Assembly (NCBI GenBank): GCA_019218315.1
Contig: JAHUUI010000004.1
Coordinates: 62,001 to 126,000 of the forward strand
DNA from: Cardiobacteriaceae bacterium TAE3-ERU3
Lineage (GTDB): Bacteria > Pseudomonadota > Gammaproteobacteria > Cardiobacteriales > Cardiobacteriaceae
Direction of reading: 5' to 3'
Length of the DNA stretch: 64,000 nt
A program made the translations under genes and the position numbers. Of this stretch, positions 42,274 through 50,719 are shown piece by piece; the first letter of the stretch is position 1; the number at the start of each line of letters is the position of its first letter. The notes under the pieces were generated by a model. It searched no databases and was not told where the DNA came from. It was given only the letters and a program-made list of their open reading frames with translations.

Positions 42274-43406
42274 ACGATATTCCCCTGAGCCTCTATGTGC
42301 ACATTCCGTGGTGTGTACAGAAATGCCCGTACTGTGATTTCAACTCACATGCCTTACGCCGCCAACCGGATGAATCTGCCTATATCACGCACCTGCTTGC
42401 AGACCTTGATCACGACCGCGATCCTCGCCCCCTAACCAGTATTTTCATCGGCGGCGGCACTCCCAGCATTTTCAGCGCAGCATCCATCGCTGCGCTGCTT
42501 GATGGCATCAATGAGCGCATGACACTCGCGCCCGACTGCGAAATCACGCTGGAAGCCAACCCCGGCACTTTCGAACAAGCAAAGTTCCGTGACTACCGCG
42601 CCGCAGGCATCAACCGCCTTTCCATAGGCATTCAAAGCTTCGATCCACAACACCTGAAAACGCTCGGCCGCATTCACGACAGTGAAGAAGCACGTCGTGC
42701 AATCACCATCGCCCAGCAAGCAGGGTTTGAACGTATCAACACGGATATTATGTTCGCCCTACCACAACAAAGTACCGCACAAGCCCTCAGTGACCTTGAG
42801 CAAGCCATCGCTTTTGGCGCTGAGCATTTAAGCTGGTATCAGCTCACCATCGAGCCAAACACCGCTTTTTATGCCAACCCACCAAGCCTACCCGACGACG
42901 AGCGACAGATAGAGATTTACGAACGCGGCAGCGAATTGCTACGCAGCGCTGGCTTCACCCAATATGAAACCAGCGCATGGACGCGCAACCGACCCAGTAC
43001 CCACAACCTCAATTATTGGCAGTTTGGCGACTATTTAGGCATTGGCGCAGGCGCACACGGCAAACGCACCAGTGGCAATAAAACGATTATCCGCAACAGC
43101 AAATACCGCGCACCAACCCGCTATCAAAAAGCCAACAGTGACTACGCAAACCCTTATCAAGATCAGCAGCACACCATTTCTCATGATGAACAGCCCTTTG
43201 AATTTATGATGAATGCCTTACGCCTGCAAAGCGGCGTACCCACCACCTACCTCGAGCAGCGCACAGCTCTCACTCTAGGCGACCTACGCCCAACCCTACA
43301 GCCACTGATCAATCAAGGGCTCATAGAGCCGAATATTGAGCACCATCTGAGGACAACGCCTCGCGGCTTTGCTCTGCTCAACAACGTACTTGAAGCATTT
43401 TTGTAA
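42270..43406 (+). CDS. hemW: Heme chaperone HemW
   Basis: 378 residues, radical SAM family, formerly called oxygen-independent coproporphyrinogen oxidase-like. The 4Fe-4S/SAM motif is HIPWCVQKCPYCDFNSH (CxxxCxxC), followed by FIGGGTPSIFS and SIGIQSFDPQHLKTLGRIH. HemW binds heme and delivers it to membrane respiratory proteins. It begins with TTG at 42270, overlapping darP, since no ATG lies before the Cys motif. A C-terminal HemN_C domain is present. Confidence 0.93.
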   Translation: MNDIPLSLYVHIPWCVQKCPYCDFNSHALRRQPDESAYITHLLADLDHDRDPRPLTSIFIGGGTPSIFSAASIAALLDGINERMTLAPDCEITLEANPGTFEQAKFRDYRAAGINRLSIGIQSFDPQHLKTLGRIHDSEEARRAITIAQQAGFERINTDIMFALPQQSTAQALSDLEQAIAFGAEHLSWYQLTIEPNTAFYANPPSLPDDERQIEIYERGSELLRSAGFTQYETSAWTRNRPSTHNLNYWQFGDYLGIGAGAHGKRTSGNKTIIRNSKYRAPTRYQKANSDYANPYQDQQHTISHDEQPFEFMMNALRLQSGVPTTYLEQRTALTLGDLRPTLQPLINQGLIEPNIEHHLRTTPRGFALLNNVLEAFL

Positions 43407-43452
43407 ATTCGATATACGCCATGTAAATAAGCAAATATAACCATACTGATAA

Positions 43453-43493
43453 TTGATTTATATCAATGTAAAAACCGATAAAAAGGTTACAAT
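43453..43493 (+). promoter_or_regulatory. Class II FNR/ANR-dependent promoter of the molybdopterin operon
   Basis: TTGAT-TTAT-ATCAA (43453-43466) is a perfect FNR box. A -10 TACAAT lies at 43488-43493. With a start near 43500-43501 the box centre falls at -41.5, the classic class II activator position, and no -35 is needed. moeA begins about 20 bases later. Anaerobic activation of the whole moe/moa run is expected. Confidence 0.85.
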
Positions 43494-43519
43494 AGAGCAC
43501 GAAATAAAGGAGGTAGGGT

Positions 43520-44755
43520 GTGATCTCATTAAAAGAACTAAATACCCTCATTGGTAGCGAGGCTGAAAATGCCATTCAACACAAACAACTAACTGTACAG
43601 CTCGACGAAGCACGAGGCCAGATACTCGCCGAAGACGTACAATCCAACGTCGCAATTCCCGCTGCGGATGTTTCGGCAATGGACGGCTATGCATTCTTTG
43701 GCGGAGAAGACGGCCTTGCCGAAGGCACAACCCTGACCCTGATCGGCGAATCCATTGCCGGCAAGCCATTTATCGGCAAAATCAGCCAAGGCGAATGCGT
43801 CCGTATTATGACCGGTGCAGTCGTTCCTGAAGGTGCAGACAGCGTCGAAATGCAAGAGTACATTCAGGCAGATGACAAACACATCACCTTCACTCGCCAT
43901 GGCAAACCACACAACAACATCCGCTACCGAGGCGAAGAACTCAGCCAAGGCGAAACCGTTATTCAAGCCGGGCAAATCATCCACCCAGCCGACATTCTAC
44001 TGCTCGCCAGTGTCGGATATGGTGAAGTAGCTGTTTATGCGCCACTCAAAGTGGCAGTATTCTCTACCGGCGACGAACTGGTCGCACCTGGCACGCCACT
44101 CAGCGAAGCCGGGCAAATCTACGACAGCAATCGTGCAATGATCAAATCACTACTCGCTGATTTACCTGTAGAAGTTGTCGATTACGGCCTGATTAATGAC
44201 GACCTCGAGCGCATCAAAGCCACATTAGCCAAAGCTGCTCAGGAATGTGACGTCATCATCACCTCTGGCGGTGTCTCAGTCGGCGACTACGACTTCCTCA
44301 AAGCGGCCGTCAGTGAACTCGGCGAAATCCGCCAATACAAAGTCAAAATGAAACCCGGCAAACCGTTTGTTTATGGGCGAATTGGTGAAGCATGGTACTT
44401 TGGCTTACCCGGCAACCCTGTTTCCGGCTTTGTCGGCTTTCAGCAAATCATCGCACCAGCTCTATGGCAACTCTCTGGCGCAAAAGCACCACCGACGCTG
44501 ACCGCAAATGTTGCCCTCGCAGACGCCCTGCACAAAAGCCCCGGCCGACAAGACTTCCAGCGCGGCTTACTCACCCAGCACAACGGCACATGGCAAGTCG
44601 CCCCACAAGGCAGGCAGGACTCACACCGCATTTATGGCCTTGCACGCGCCAACTGTTTTATCGTGCTCGAAGCGGATGATGGCGACAAAGCTGCTGGTGA
44701 ATACGTCACCGTCGTACCCTTTACCAACCGCTTTGCCATGGGCGGCCAACTATGA
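43520..44755 (+). CDS. moeA: Molybdopterin molybdenumtransferase MoeA
   Basis: 411 residues. Inserts molybdenum into adenylated molybdopterin. Family marks: PAADVSAMDGYAF, GECVRIMTGAVVPEGADSVE, RYRGEELSQGETV, VFSTGDELVAPGTPL, ITSGGVSVGDYDF, KMKPGKPFVYG and GLPGNPVSGFV. It starts with GTG at 43520, preceded at ideal spacing by AAAGGAGG. It overlaps moaA by 4 bases. First gene of the operon controlled by the FNR box. Confidence 0.97.
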   Translation: MISLKELNTLIGSEAENAIQHKQLTVQLDEARGQILAEDVQSNVAIPAADVSAMDGYAFFGGEDGLAEGTTLTLIGESIAGKPFIGKISQGECVRIMTGAVVPEGADSVEMQEYIQADDKHITFTRHGKPHNNIRYRGEELSQGETVIQAGQIIHPADILLLASVGYGEVAVYAPLKVAVFSTGDELVAPGTPLSEAGQIYDSNRAMIKSLLADLPVEVVDYGLINDDLERIKATLAKAAQECDVIITSGGVSVGDYDFLKAAVSELGEIRQYKVKMKPGKPFVYGRIGEAWYFGLPGNPVSGFVGFQQIIAPALWQLSGAKAPPTLTANVALADALHKSPGRQDFQRGLLTQHNGTWQVAPQGRQDSHRIYGLARANCFIVLEADDGDKAAGEYVTVVPFTNRFAMGGQL

Positions 44756-45726
44756 GCAACCTGATAGACCCTTTCAAGCGCCGCATTGCTTACTTGCGCC
44801 TATCGGTTACTGACTTTTGCAATTACCGCTGCGTCTATTGCCTACCCGATGGTTATCAGGCTTGCGGCAACCCTAACGACCTCACCATACCCGAAATCGC
44901 TACTTTAGTACGTGGCTTTGCCGAAAGCGGCACGCAAAAGATCCGCCTATCCGGCGGCGAACCGACCCTGCGCCGCGATATCACCGATATCGTGCGCATC
45001 TGCGCCGAACAGCCCGGCATCAAAAAAGTCGCACTGACGACTAACGGTCACCGCCTCGAAAAGCTCTACCAGCCATTACACGATGCAGGTGTTGCACAAT
45101 TCAACGTCTCAATAGACAGCTTCAACGCCGACACCTTCGCCAAAATGACCGGTAAAAATGCCCTGCACAGCATCTTACGCGGTGTCGAACAAATGCTCGA
45201 CTACGGCTGCCACGTCAAGCTTAACGCGCTGTTGATGAAAGAAACCGCAGACGAAGTCATCGACGACACCCTCGCCTTCGTCAAGCAGCGCCCAATCACC
45301 ATGCGCTTTATCGAGCTGATGCGTACCGGCGATAACGAAGCCCTATTCAAAAAATCACACGTCAGCGCCGCAACCATCACTGAGCGCCTAATACGCGAAG
45401 GCTGGACGCTACGCGAACGCAGCCCAATGGCTGGACCTGCCAAAGAGTTTACCCACCCTGATTATCTCGGCGGCATCGGCATTATCGCCCCGTACAGCAA
45501 GGACTTCTGCGCCAGCTGCAACCGCCTGCGCGTCACCTCCAGCGGCAAAATGCACCTTTGCCTATTTGATAGCCTCGCTTACGACCTGCGCCGCTGGCTT
45601 ATAGAAGAAGACGTCGCCGGGCTCAAAGCACAATTGCAACGCCTGCTCATACACAAACCCGCCACCCACCACCTGCACGAAGACAACCCCGGCATCATGC
45701 GCCACCTCTCGCAGATCGGCGGTTAA
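44752..45726 (+). CDS. moaA: GTP 3',8-cyclase MoaA
   Basis: 324 residues. Radical SAM enzyme for the first step of molybdopterin synthesis with MoaC. N-terminal cluster CNYRCVYC in DFCNYRCVYCLPDG, SAM motif LSGGEPTLRRD, NVSIDS, and the C-terminal second cluster CASCNRLRVTSSGKMHLC that binds GTP. The conserved C-terminal GG (QIGG) is present. Start codon overlaps the moeA stop. Confidence 0.97.
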   Translation: MSNLIDPFKRRIAYLRLSVTDFCNYRCVYCLPDGYQACGNPNDLTIPEIATLVRGFAESGTQKIRLSGGEPTLRRDITDIVRICAEQPGIKKVALTTNGHRLEKLYQPLHDAGVAQFNVSIDSFNADTFAKMTGKNALHSILRGVEQMLDYGCHVKLNALLMKETADEVIDDTLAFVKQRPITMRFIELMRTGDNEALFKKSHVSAATITERLIREGWTLRERSPMAGPAKEFTHPDYLGGIGIIAPYSKDFCASCNRLRVTSSGKMHLCLFDSLAYDLRRWLIEEDVAGLKAQLQRLLIHKPATHHLHEDNPGIMRHLSQIGG

Positions 45727-45767
45727 TCCACGCAACAGCACGTAAGAATATTTCCACAATTTTAAAA

Positions 45768-47261
45768 ATGTCTTATAGAAATAAAAACATACTGAATTTA
45801 ATAATTATTGTGTTACTAACAATCGCAACAACTGCTGCGGTTGATCCAACGCTAACCAAAATTAAATACGCATGGCCACTACTTCCAGCATTGCTACTCG
45901 CACGCTATAGCAAATGGATGCTGCGAATAGCGCTAGTTATGCTGCTGATTTTTGCGCTATACAGCCCAATCGCAACTATCTATGGCCGCCCTACACTGGC
46001 CATGCTTGCTTCCGCACTGGAAACCACCCCAAATGAAAGTGGGGAATTTCTAAGCAACATCCGCTGGGTCAGTTACCTTATTGGCATTGGCTTCATTATT
46101 CTTTCGATCCTTTACTACCGTACGGCGACCCTATTTAAAGCACGTAAAATTGCATACGTACTGATTATTCCTACTTTTCTATACACTTTAATGTCATCAT
46201 GGCCAGGCACGCTAATACGCGATACTATCCGCCACAGCATTCGCTATACAGAAAACCATCAGCAACTCGTCGCCAGCTTAGCCAAGCAAGATAGCTGGCA
46301 AATAAGCACAAATGCAGACCACAACCGCTACCAAAACTATGTTCTGATCATCGGCGAAAGTGCGCGCAAAGATTACTTTTCCCTCTATGGTTACCCACAC
46401 AAAACCACACCATGGCTTGATCAAAGTAACGGTATCTTTATCGACGGTATGTTAGCCAGTGGCGCCAACACCATCGCTGCGCTTTCCCATACCCTGCAAC
46501 AGCTTGATGAGCACGGCAATGCCATCCCCGAGAACAACATCATCACCCTTGCCAATAAAGCCGGCTATCAAACCTATTGGCTATCCAATCAAGGACGGCT
46601 CGGCAAATACGATACTTCAACCTCATTTGTCGCGATGCGTACCAAAAAAGCCACATTCCTCAATAACGGTACATGGGCTGATACCAATTACGACGACAAT
46701 TTACTGCTGGATAAATTGGCCAGCACGCTTGACCAGCCAGAGCCAAACAACACCCCACGCCTAATCGTGATGCACACACTTGGCTCGCACCCTATTGCCT
46801 GCGAACGCCTACACGGCTTCCCCAACCACTTTGACCTCAACCATGGTCAAGATCTCAACTGCTACCTTGCCAGTATTGAAAAGACTGACGACTTCATTCA
46901 CCAAACAGCCGACATTCTCGCGCAGCACGGTAGCTATTCTTTAATCTATTTTTCCGACCACGGCCTCTCGATCACACCACAAGCCATCACTCAATCTGAT
47001 GACATCATTAACAGTTATGAAGTCCCATTAATTCTGATTGATAGTGATGCCCAAGCGCACCGTGTGGTCCAAAAAGCGCTCAGTGGCGCTCACTTTATCG
47101 ATATCTTTGCAAGTTGGCTTGGCATTGACATAAAAGGTTACACTGAGGAATACGATTTACGTCAGCCGGATAAACTTCCTGAAGATAAAAACATCCAGAT
47201 CTATCAGCGCGATCATCTTACCGACCCGGCAACATTGCCGCGCGAACCGTTAATGCAATAA
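45768..47261 (+). CDS. Phosphoethanolamine transferase / sulfatase-fold membrane protein
   Basis: 497 residues. Five or so N-terminal helices (about 8-155), then a periplasmic alkaline-phosphatase-superfamily domain: metal site IGESARKDYFSLYGYPHKTT, nucleophile region ASGANTIAALSHTL, LIVMHTLGSHPIACERL and FSDHGLS. Proteins of this type (EptA/OpgE-like) transfer phosphoethanolamine from phosphatidylethanolamine to lipid A, core sugar or glycan. It sits between moaA and moaB on the same strand with 41- and 11-base gaps and no promoter in sight, so it is probably co-expressed with molybdopterin genes. Acceptor unknown. Confidence 0.82.
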   Translation: MSYRNKNILNLIIIVLLTIATTAAVDPTLTKIKYAWPLLPALLLARYSKWMLRIALVMLLIFALYSPIATIYGRPTLAMLASALETTPNESGEFLSNIRWVSYLIGIGFIILSILYYRTATLFKARKIAYVLIIPTFLYTLMSSWPGTLIRDTIRHSIRYTENHQQLVASLAKQDSWQISTNADHNRYQNYVLIIGESARKDYFSLYGYPHKTTPWLDQSNGIFIDGMLASGANTIAALSHTLQQLDEHGNAIPENNIITLANKAGYQTYWLSNQGRLGKYDTSTSFVAMRTKKATFLNNGTWADTNYDDNLLLDKLASTLDQPEPNNTPRLIVMHTLGSHPIACERLHGFPNHFDLNHGQDLNCYLASIEKTDDFIHQTADILAQHGSYSLIYFSDHGLSITPQAITQSDDIINSYEVPLILIDSDAQAHRVVQKALSGAHFIDIFASWLGIDIKGYTEEYDLRQPDKLPEDKNIQIYQRDHLTDPATLPREPLMQ

Positions 47262-47272
47262 GGACACCTAAC

Positions 47273-47791
47273 ATGAGCCATGCAGAAAAAACTTTCCATC
47301 CACTCAATATTGCCATCCTCACCGTATCCGATACGCGCACGCTTACTGAAGATACATCAGGGCAATATCTTGAAGACAGCATCATCGCAGCAGGCCATCA
47401 TCTTGCCGAGCGCGCCCTGCTCACCGACTGTAAATACGGCATCCGCGCCAAAGTCAGCGCCTGGATTGCCGCCCCAGAAGTCAACGCCGTCATCATCACC
47501 GGCGGCACAGGCTTTTACGGCCGCGATAATACGCCTGAAGCAATCAGCGTATTATTCGACAAAGAAATACAAGGCTTTGGCGAAATTTTCCGTGCAGTCT
47601 CACTCGAAGAAATCGGCATGAGCACTCTGCAGTCGCGCGCTGTCGCCGGCATTGCTAACCGTACAGCCATTTTCGCCCTACCCGGCTCAACCGGCGCATG
47701 TAAAACAGGCTGGAACAAAGTCCTTAAAGACCAGCTTGACAGCCGCACCCGCCCGTGTAATTTTTACCCACACTTGCAACCACAATCATAA
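47273..47791 (+). CDS. moaB: Molybdopterin biosynthesis protein MoaB
   Basis: 172 residues. MPT adenylyltransferase-type fold (MoaB/Mog). ITGGTGFYGRDNTPEA is the molybdopterin-binding loop; EIGMSTLQSRAVAGIANRT and FALPGSTGACKTGW, with C-terminal RTRPCNFYPHL, are as in E. coli MoaB rather than MogA. No mogA is in the window, so MoaB could provide the adenylyltransferase step. RBS AAGGACACC; 11 bases after the phosphoethanolamine transferase gene. Confidence 0.94.
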   Translation: MSHAEKTFHPLNIAILTVSDTRTLTEDTSGQYLEDSIIAAGHHLAERALLTDCKYGIRAKVSAWIAAPEVNAVIITGGTGFYGRDNTPEAISVLFDKEIQGFGEIFRAVSLEEIGMSTLQSRAVAGIANRTAIFALPGSTGACKTGWNKVLKDQLDSRTRPCNFYPHLQPQS

Positions 47792-47794
47792 AAT

Positions 47795-48379
47795 ATGTCT
47801 GAAACCCTCACCATTCTTTGTGGTGGTCAATCTCGCCGTATGGGGCAAGACAAAGCCCTGCTCGAATACAACGGCGAAACTTTGCTTGCGCGCCACATCC
47901 GCCTCGCCAAAGCAGAAGGCCTACAAGTACAAGTCGCCAGCGCTGGTACAGATTACGACCTACCCGCCAATGTCATACGCGTACACGATAAATTACCTGA
48001 CCAAGCTGGCCCACTATCAGCATTGGCTGGTGCATTGACCGCAGCCACACTGACTGGCGCACAAGGCACATGGCTGATGCCAATTGACACACTCGTCACC
48101 CCGGCTGAGCTTATCGCTACCCTACGCGACAAACTTCCGGCAAGCAGCGTCATCGCCGTACGCGACGGCAAACCTCAACTGCTATTTGCATGGTATAGCT
48201 GCGCGCTGCTTCCGCGCATTGAATCATGGCTCAGCAGTGGCATACGGCAAATGATGCCGCTTGCCGCAGTCAGCGATATCCGCCACGTCGTCATGCCTGA
48301 CGATTGGGTAGGGCGTGATAACTTCAATACCCCGGAAGACTGGCAAACCGCACAACACATTCAGGAAACCTCATCATGA
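47795..48379 (+). CDS. mobA: Molybdenum cofactor guanylyltransferase MobA
   Basis: 194 residues. Attaches GMP from GTP to Mo-molybdopterin to form MGD for DMSO-reductase-type enzymes. Nucleotide loop CGGQSRRMGQDKALLEYNG (LxGGxSxRMGxDK) and the metal Asp in MPIDTLVTP (usual form PCDTP). The presence of MobA means the cell makes bis-MGD enzymes such as nitrate, formate or S/N-oxide enzymes; none is in this window. Overlaps moaC by 4 bases. Confidence 0.94.
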   Translation: MSETLTILCGGQSRRMGQDKALLEYNGETLLARHIRLAKAEGLQVQVASAGTDYDLPANVIRVHDKLPDQAGPLSALAGALTAATLTGAQGTWLMPIDTLVTPAELIATLRDKLPASSVIAVRDGKPQLLFAWYSCALLPRIESWLSSGIRQMMPLAAVSDIRHVVMPDDWVGRDNFNTPEDWQTAQHIQETSS

Positions 48380-48849
48380 GCCAATTTTCACACCTCGATG
48401 CCGATGGCAACATCAACATGGTCGACGTCGGCGACAAAAGCGTCACTCGTCGTAGCGCTACCGCCAGCGCACAAGTCACCTTCCCACCAGAAGTCTATCA
48501 AGCACTGCGCGACGTCAATGGGCAAACAAAAAAAGGCTCCATCACAGATACTGCGCATCTTGCCGGCATCATGGCGGCCAAAAAAACCAGCGAACTGATC
48601 CCGCTTTGCCACCAATTACCACTCGATAGCGTCAAACTCGAATTTGACTATCAGGATGCTGATTTTGCCATTGTCATTCGTGCAACTGCGCGCGTCACGC
48701 ACAAAACTGGCGTCGAAATGGAAGCACTCACTGCTGTTTCTGTTGCTGCACTGACCATCTACGACATGACCAAAGCGATGAGCCACGACATCAGCATCGA
48801 CCACATCCACCTGCTCAACAAAACCGGAGGCAAAAGTGACTACCACTAA
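48376..48849 (+). CDS. moaC: Cyclic pyranopterin monophosphate synthase MoaC
   Basis: 157 residues. Converts the MoaA product to cPMP. Marks: HLDADGNINMVDVGDKSVTRR at the N-terminus, AGIMAAKKTSELIPLCHQLP (substrate site), GVEMEALTAVSVAALTIYDM and C-terminal LLNKTGGKSDYH with catalytic lysines. It overlaps mobA upstream and moaD downstream (14 bases). Confidence 0.97.
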   Translation: MSQFSHLDADGNINMVDVGDKSVTRRSATASAQVTFPPEVYQALRDVNGQTKKGSITDTAHLAGIMAAKKTSELIPLCHQLPLDSVKLEFDYQDADFAIVIRATARVTHKTGVEMEALTAVSVAALTIYDMTKAMSHDISIDHIHLLNKTGGKSDYH

Positions 48850-49090
48850 TACCGGCTATACCGTCCTCTATTTCGCAGCACTTGCCGAAGCCACTGGAAA
48901 ATCAGCTGAAACCATCAGCGAAAGCTATCCTGATCTTGCCGCCCTCTATGCTGCCCTACAAAGCAAATACGGCTTTACGCTGGCGCAAAATCAGCTCCGA
49001 GTCGCGCGCAACCAAAGCTTTTGCCAGTGGACGGACGCGCCACAAGCAGGCGATGAAATTGCCTTTATCCCGCCTGTCGCCGGCGGTTAG
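48836..49090 (+). CDS. moaD: Molybdopterin synthase small subunit MoaD
   Basis: 84 residues, ubiquitin-like sulfur carrier. Ends in the required diglycine (IPPVAGG), which MoeB adenylates and which then carries the thiocarboxylate. GTG start at 48836 with CGGAGG at proper distance inside moaC. The internal DEIAFIPPVAGG block is typical. Confidence 0.94.
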   Translation: MTTTNTGYTVLYFAALAEATGKSAETISESYPDLAALYAALQSKYGFTLAQNQLRVARNQSFCQWTDAPQAGDEIAFIPPVAGG

Positions 49091-49156
49091 CAATACCCTC
49101 AATTTGTGCTACCACCAAAAGCAAGCTATCCGCACACAACGCAACGGAAAATAAAA

Positions 49157-49579
49157 ATGCTCTTTCACATCACCGATCAACCAATCGACACTGCCGCTGC
49201 CCGCGCACCACTACGCCTAAACCAAAGCGGCGGTTACGTCAGCTTTGAAGGCTGGGTACGCGATCACCACAACGGCAAAGCCGTCGACAAGCTCATCTAT
49301 AGCGCCTACCAAGCAATGGCTGAAAAAGAAGGCCAAAAAATCGTGCAAGCCACGCTGGATAAATTCGACATCGACGCTGCCTGTTGCATCCACCGCATTG
49401 GCGAGCTGGCAATAGGTGACATGGCGGTATGGGTCGGCGTCAGTGCCGGGCACCGTGGCGTCGCGTTTGACGCCTGCCGCTACATCATCGACACCATCAA
49501 GCATGACGTCCCCATCTGGAAGCACGAATACTACCGCGACGGCACAAATGAATGGACGCTTAACCACCATTGCTGCTAA
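49157..49579 (+). CDS. moaE: Molybdopterin synthase large subunit MoaE
   Basis: 140 residues. Catalytic subunit that inserts two sulfurs from MoaD into cPMP. Shows FEGWVRDHHNGKAVDKL, AVWVGVSAGHRGVAFDACRYIID and VPIWKHEYYRDGTNEW with the active-site lysine. I start at 49157 because GGAAAA precedes this ATG and the family starts here; the frame from 49106 adds 17 residues translated from the moaD-moaE gap. TAATG overlap couples it to moeB. Confidence 0.95.
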   Translation: MLFHITDQPIDTAAARAPLRLNQSGGYVSFEGWVRDHHNGKAVDKLIYSAYQAMAEKEGQKIVQATLDKFDIDAACCIHRIGELAIGDMAVWVGVSAGHRGVAFDACRYIIDTIKHDVPIWKHEYYRDGTNEWTLNHHCC

Positions 49580-50607
49580 TGGCTGAATACGACTTCTCGC
49601 GTCAGCTCAAAGTCAGCGGCATGAGCGACGCGGTGCAGAACAAACTCAAAGCCGCGCGCATTCTACTGGTTGGCGCAGGTGGGCTGGGTGCAACCGCACT
49701 GCCCTACCTCGCCGCAGCTGGCATTGGCCACATAACTATCGTCGATGACGACCGTATCGAAGCCAGCAATCTGCACCGGCAAATTCCGTTTACTTACGCC
49801 GATATTGGCCGCTACAAAGCTGAAGTTGCCGCGGCATTTTGTCGAGCACGCAGCCCATATGGCACGTTTGACACCATCTGCAAGCGCCTTGATGCCATGG
49901 AATGGCTTGCAGCCATGCACACACACGATATAGTGCTCGACTGCAGCGATGATCGCCAGCTTGCCTACTTACTCAGCGACGCCGCATTACTCACCGGAAA
50001 ACCGGTCATTTTTGCCAATGCTGCAGCACTATCTGGTCAGCTGTTCACTATGAACCCCGGCGACAATACGCCATGCTGGCGCTGCCTGTGGCCGGAAGAC
50101 GTCCAACCCGGTGGCAACTGCAATGCGATTGGTGTACTCGGTCCAGTACCGGCCACGCTTGGCTGCTGGCAGGCACTGACTGCAATCAAGTTACTCGCTG
50201 ACATGCCGATCGCGCATGATGAAATGCTTTACTATGACTTTGCGACTATGCGCCAACAGGTGCTACGCATTGGCAAACAACCCAACTGTAATCACCACCC
50301 AGATGAGTCATCTTTCAGGAAAAAACACATGCACGAATTTATCTATCCACACAGTATCGACCAAGGCAAAGCCGACGGCATGACCATTATCGACATTCGC
50401 CGCCCCGAAGAATGGGCTGCACGCACCCTGCCGCAAGCAGACATGCAGGTAGAAATGACCGACCTGCTCAACAACCCCGATGCGCATATCGAAGCGGGCA
50501 AGCAATACCTGCTCGTCTGTGCAGCTGGTGCGCGTACCCAACACACTGCGGCAATCCTCACTCAGCAGGGCTACGACAACGTCTTTGCCTTTCCTTCCGC
50601 GTGGTAA
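49579..50607 (+). CDS. moeB: MoaD-adenylating enzyme MoeB with rhodanese domain
   Basis: 342 residues, E1-like. ATP site LLVGAGGLGATALPYLAAAGIG, Asp in VDDDRIEASNLHRQ, catalytic Cys in GGNCNAIGVLGPV, first zinc pair CWRC. The usual second CxxC is missing: the matching segment reads PNCNHHPDE, so the zinc site may be C/H-type or absent. Residues about 240-342 form a rhodanese domain (IIDIRRPEEWA, active loop LVCAAGART), as in human MOCS3 and MoeBR, joining sulfur supply to MoaD activation. Last gene of the molybdopterin run. Confidence 0.93.
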   Translation: MAEYDFSRQLKVSGMSDAVQNKLKAARILLVGAGGLGATALPYLAAAGIGHITIVDDDRIEASNLHRQIPFTYADIGRYKAEVAAAFCRARSPYGTFDTICKRLDAMEWLAAMHTHDIVLDCSDDRQLAYLLSDAALLTGKPVIFANAAALSGQLFTMNPGDNTPCWRCLWPEDVQPGGNCNAIGVLGPVPATLGCWQALTAIKLLADMPIAHDEMLYYDFATMRQQVLRIGKQPNCNHHPDESSFRKKHMHEFIYPHSIDQGKADGMTIIDIRRPEEWAARTLPQADMQVEMTDLLNNPDAHIEAGKQYLLVCAAGARTQHTAAILTQQGYDNVFAFPSAW

Positions 50608-50719
50608 ACGGCTTTTTTCTCCACGCAAAGCCAAAGCACCATAAATACAGTGACGCATTTTTAGCCCAACAGTTTCCCTTCTGTTAAAATGCCGCGCTAA
50701 CTAAACCCAAGGAATTGAC

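Noticed and set aside
43407-43519. Molybdenum-cofactor (Moco) riboswitch before moeA
   Set aside because: The space between the predicted transcription start near 43500 and the GTG is only about 20 bases, too short for the riboswitch; an FNR promoter explains the region.
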